This document shows, in pieces, positions 18,001-19,309 of a DNA stretch of 19,309 nucleotides; within the stretch, counting starts at the first letter, position 1, and each line of letters starts with the position of its first letter. Origin of the DNA: Myxococcales bacterium UBA5297 (GTDB lineage Bacteria > Myxococcota > Myxococcia > Myxococcales > UBA5297); contig DHSB01000173.1 of the NCBI GenBank assembly GCA_002408385.1, positions 65,679-84,987 of the forward strand. The letters are read 5' to 3'. The notes beneath the pieces were generated by a model, which ran no database searches, was not told the DNA's origin, and was given only the letters and a program-made list of their open reading frames with translations. A program made the position numbers and the translations under genes.

Positions 18001-19249
18001 CCTCGTAGACGCGGCCCAGATCCTCGACGTCGAGCGAGCCGTAGTGGACGCGCTGCGGCTGGTCGCGCCCGGCCCGCGGCGTCCAGAGCAGGTTCTCGAG
18101 CAGACAGCGGACGGCCTCTTCGCTCCAGGCACACGCGTCGAGTATCGGGGTCGAGTCCTTCCCGAAGAGCATGCCGCCGAGCGGGCTGACCTTGAGCCCG
18201 CTCGCCGCGAGGCCGTCGCAGAACATGATGAAGAGGGCCCGCAGGCCATCCGAGAGCATCGTGCCCGTGGGAACGCCTTTGCGGCTGTAGTCCTCGATGA
18301 CGCGGCCGAGCGCGAAGTTTGGGGAGTAGGTGTTTCGCCACAGGCTATTGGAGGCGAAGCTGAACGCCCGCGCCGGATCGGGCGACGACTCGAGCTTGAG
18401 GATGAAGAGCAGGCGGTAGACGACGATGAGCGCCTCGCTCCAGAGGCGCCGCGCCAGCTCCGGATACGCGTCCTCCTTCGCCGGTTCGAGGGCGGCCTTG
18501 TTCCTCGCGTCCTCGAAGATCGACTGCAGGAATCCGAGGACCGCCAGCTTCGCCTGCTCGCGCAGCTTGGCGGTGACCTTGGTCTGCGACAGTCGCGCCG
18601 CTTCGGTCAGCTCCGGCAGCTTGCGCACGCCCGCGGGCGATCCGAGGGCGAGCAGGAGCCTGAAGGAGTCGGGCACCTCGCGACGGGAGCGCCACCCGCC
18701 GCCGCCGAGGTTGATGATGAGGTGGCTCTCGCTGCGCGCCGGGTCGGAGATGAGCAGCCGCAGCTCGATGCCGTCGGTGAGCAGGCCGAGCCGCTCGCCC
18801 TTGGTGAGCAGGACGCGGTTGGCGATGCGGCTGGGGCTGAAGCGGTAGGCGTGGCCTCGCTTGCTGGGGGCATCGAGGTCCGCGTTCATGTCGACCGACC
18901 AGACCCGCAGCTTCGCGCCGTCCTTGCCGACGAAGAGCCAGCCGGCATCCTCGTCGCCTTCGCGCGTGCGGACGGCCTCGTCCTGCCGTTCGAGCTTCTC
19001 GTAGCCGAGCACCGCCACGAGCGGCGCGAGGACGTGGTTCGCGACCCGCTGTGGCCCGCCGACCTCGCCCAGGGCGCGCAGCGATCTGCGGAGTTGGCTC
19101 CAGCGTTCCGTGAGCTTCTTGCCCTCGGCACCGATCGCCTTGGGCAGGAGCTTCTCTTTGGCGAGCCAGGGCTCGAGATCGCCGAGCACGAACGGCTCGG
19201 GCAGCGCCGAGCCGAAGAAGGAGCAGTCGTCTTGAAGGCGCAAAGACAT
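15023..19249 (-). CDS. Eco57I/PglX-like N6-adenine DNA methyltransferase
   Basis: 1408 residues. The gamma-class amino-methyltransferase order is visible: motif X GSYYTPDAFVRFLV (504-517), S-adenosylmethionine motif I LDPAMGSGHFL (545-555), motif II VDKNPLAVELAKVSLWL (654-670) and catalytic motif IV GNPPW (848-852). A K/E-rich coiled coil (about 577-612) is inserted between motifs I and II, and an acidic stretch lies at 458-472. Residues 860-1330 would be the target-recognition part. The N-terminal 480 residues look like the corresponding region of type IIG enzymes, but no clear catalytic PD-(D/E)XK motif is seen. It probably marks host DNA within a DISARM- or BREX-like locus. The ATG at 19247-19249 has AAGGAG 9 bases upstream; a longer in-frame start 17 codons earlier lacks such support. 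Base composition drops sharply in the 3' third. Confidence 0.93.
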   Translation of the reverse strand: MSLRLQDDCSFFGSALPEPFVLGDLEPWLAKEKLLPKAIGAEGKKLTERWSQLRRSLRALGEVGGPQRVANHVLAPLVAVLGYEKLERQDEAVRTREGDEDAGWLFVGKDGAKLRVWSVDMNADLDAPSKRGHAYRFSPSRIANRVLLTKGERLGLLTDGIELRLLISDPARSESHLIINLGGGGWRSRREVPDSFRLLLALGSPAGVRKLPELTEAARLSQTKVTAKLREQAKLAVLGFLQSIFEDARNKAALEPAKEDAYPELARRLWSEALIVVYRLLFILKLESSPDPARAFSFASNSLWRNTYSPNFALGRVIEDYSRKGVPTGTMLSDGLRALFIMFCDGLAASGLKVSPLGGMLFGKDSTPILDACAWSEEAVRCLLENLLWTPRAGRDQPQRVHYGSLDVEDLGRVYEALLELEPGISTEPMCRLRRAKLEVVVPLEQGKPYRKNAAFAESADEADEEGEESEERSGGKKTKVQWIEEIPPGHFYLRVGLGRKASGSYYTPDAFVRFLVQETLEPQVAERSPKDDPKPDAILKLKALDPAMGSGHFLVGACRFLADKLYEACRLCDELASKAEEKAEKEKSEEKRAALRTQAAELRKRVEELPDPNDELVSYLPSHVPEGEQSGLSQAKALAICRRLVAVHCLYGVDKNPLAVELAKVSLWLESYAEGLPLTFLDHRLVLGDSLTGPFLADLMTFPGTGQRIDDLLAKDLAKRLQAGVARAMQHVRQLEASVGKDVADVEAKRNAKQKLDEELAPFKLLAVAWSGGVQLGRAECDDQAYLKLAKAVAGGQEPFAVIQASRELEQMVASGKAGVAYDLVFPEVFHGGEYAAKRTGFDAIVGNPPWDALQPYAKEFYAAFDLRVLDAPTKRERAEIEKRLEKRSDLAAAFQAYSRSIDGYKRVLDRLFKRINQTAGGAPSGAALDLWQPFAERAVTMLASTGQCGMVLPSAFHANQSATGERELYINDAGLRLCYSFENRNKLFDIDSRFKFAAVVARRAASARGELSCAFYLHDLQWLFDDQEPLQYDRNFVRETGGEYYSLLELRTLKDAEVAKHCYSTGMTFGEERERFSVHCGEEMHMTKAAHLFTSIEKALVSEDPREPDVASALLEKGFVALHEGKTFHQFNDHWDAPPRYLVGLDKVADKPGWLRPSRYFRLAFRDIASSTNERTGIFCLLPPGVLCGNTAPCERAPEARPNSVALNFLAVVNAHTFDWALRQKSATHVSQFILDGCPVPPAAFVGDRARFLAHAALRLSCNHEGYAPLWMEQLGEEWREAAPNKNWPVLGEEADRWAVRAAIDAVVADAYGLAREHYEHVLGSFSHKSFPDAPKLCLAAFDELKTIGLEAFLKKQDPYWNVPLNKELPKPVIELAIPEQKAGGQGQLPGMGTAVGSGRRPRKRA

Positions 19250-19309
19250 CTCAGAGCTCCTTTTCCGGAACGGCGGCTGGTGGAGTCGGCCCCCGGTCAC
19301 CCCGAGCGT

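Noticed and set aside
7730..19249. Naming the locus drmMI-drmA-drmB DISARM outright
   Set aside because: No phospholipase-D gene, no SNF2 gene and no separate drmB is visible. The similarity is at family level only, so I did not assign drm symbols.
19250..19300. N-terminal extension of the methyltransferase to 19300
   Set aside because: The downstream ATG at 19249 has AAGGAG at proper spacing. The extra 17 residues contain no recognisable feature.

Overview
This G+C-rich window carries eight recognisable genes, all on the minus strand, so it reads right to left. Hand-counted 60-base lines in the 17-19 kb part are about 70-75% G+C. A lipoprotein signal and the gene families point to a Gram-negative bacterium. 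The composition would fit Myxococcota or Acidobacteriota, but nothing in the window fixes the taxon. No rRNA, tRNA, CRISPR array, integrase or transposase gene was seen.

Right part (7730-19249): a candidate anti-phage locus of three genes. It comprises a 1408-residue N6-adenine-type DNA methyltransferase of the Eco57I/PglX-like class, a 556-residue AlbA_2 (Schlafen-type) plus HATPase protein starting 10 bases after it, and, after a 311-base regulatory gap, a 1766-residue DEAD/DEAH helicase. The helicase carries a DUF1998 zinc module and a C-terminal domain that looks like a PD-(D/E)XK nuclease. Methyltransferase plus DUF1998 helicase recalls DISARM, but the gene set and fusions differ from canonical DISARM: no separate drmB, no phospholipase-D drmC and no SNF2 drmD are visible. 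The window ends just upstream of the methyltransferase, so further members may lie outside it.

Middle part (3352-7094): an ankyrin-repeat lipoprotein, then NAD-dependent DNA ligase (ligA), then acylphosphatase (acyP), which overlaps ligA by 4 bases. This looks like chromosomal backbone between two accessory modules. A 635-base gene-free stretch (7095-7729) separates it from the helicase. That stretch is full of inverted repeats and holds one copy of an approximately 85-base repeat. The second copy, in the same orientation, forms the 3' end of the AlbA_2 gene, so direct repeats flank the helicase.

Left part (268-3182): a DUF262 (GmrS/ParB-like) protein is translationally coupled through a TTGA overlap to a HipA-family kinase that starts at TTG. 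No HipB antitoxin gene is visible beside it. This pair may be a second defence or toxin module.
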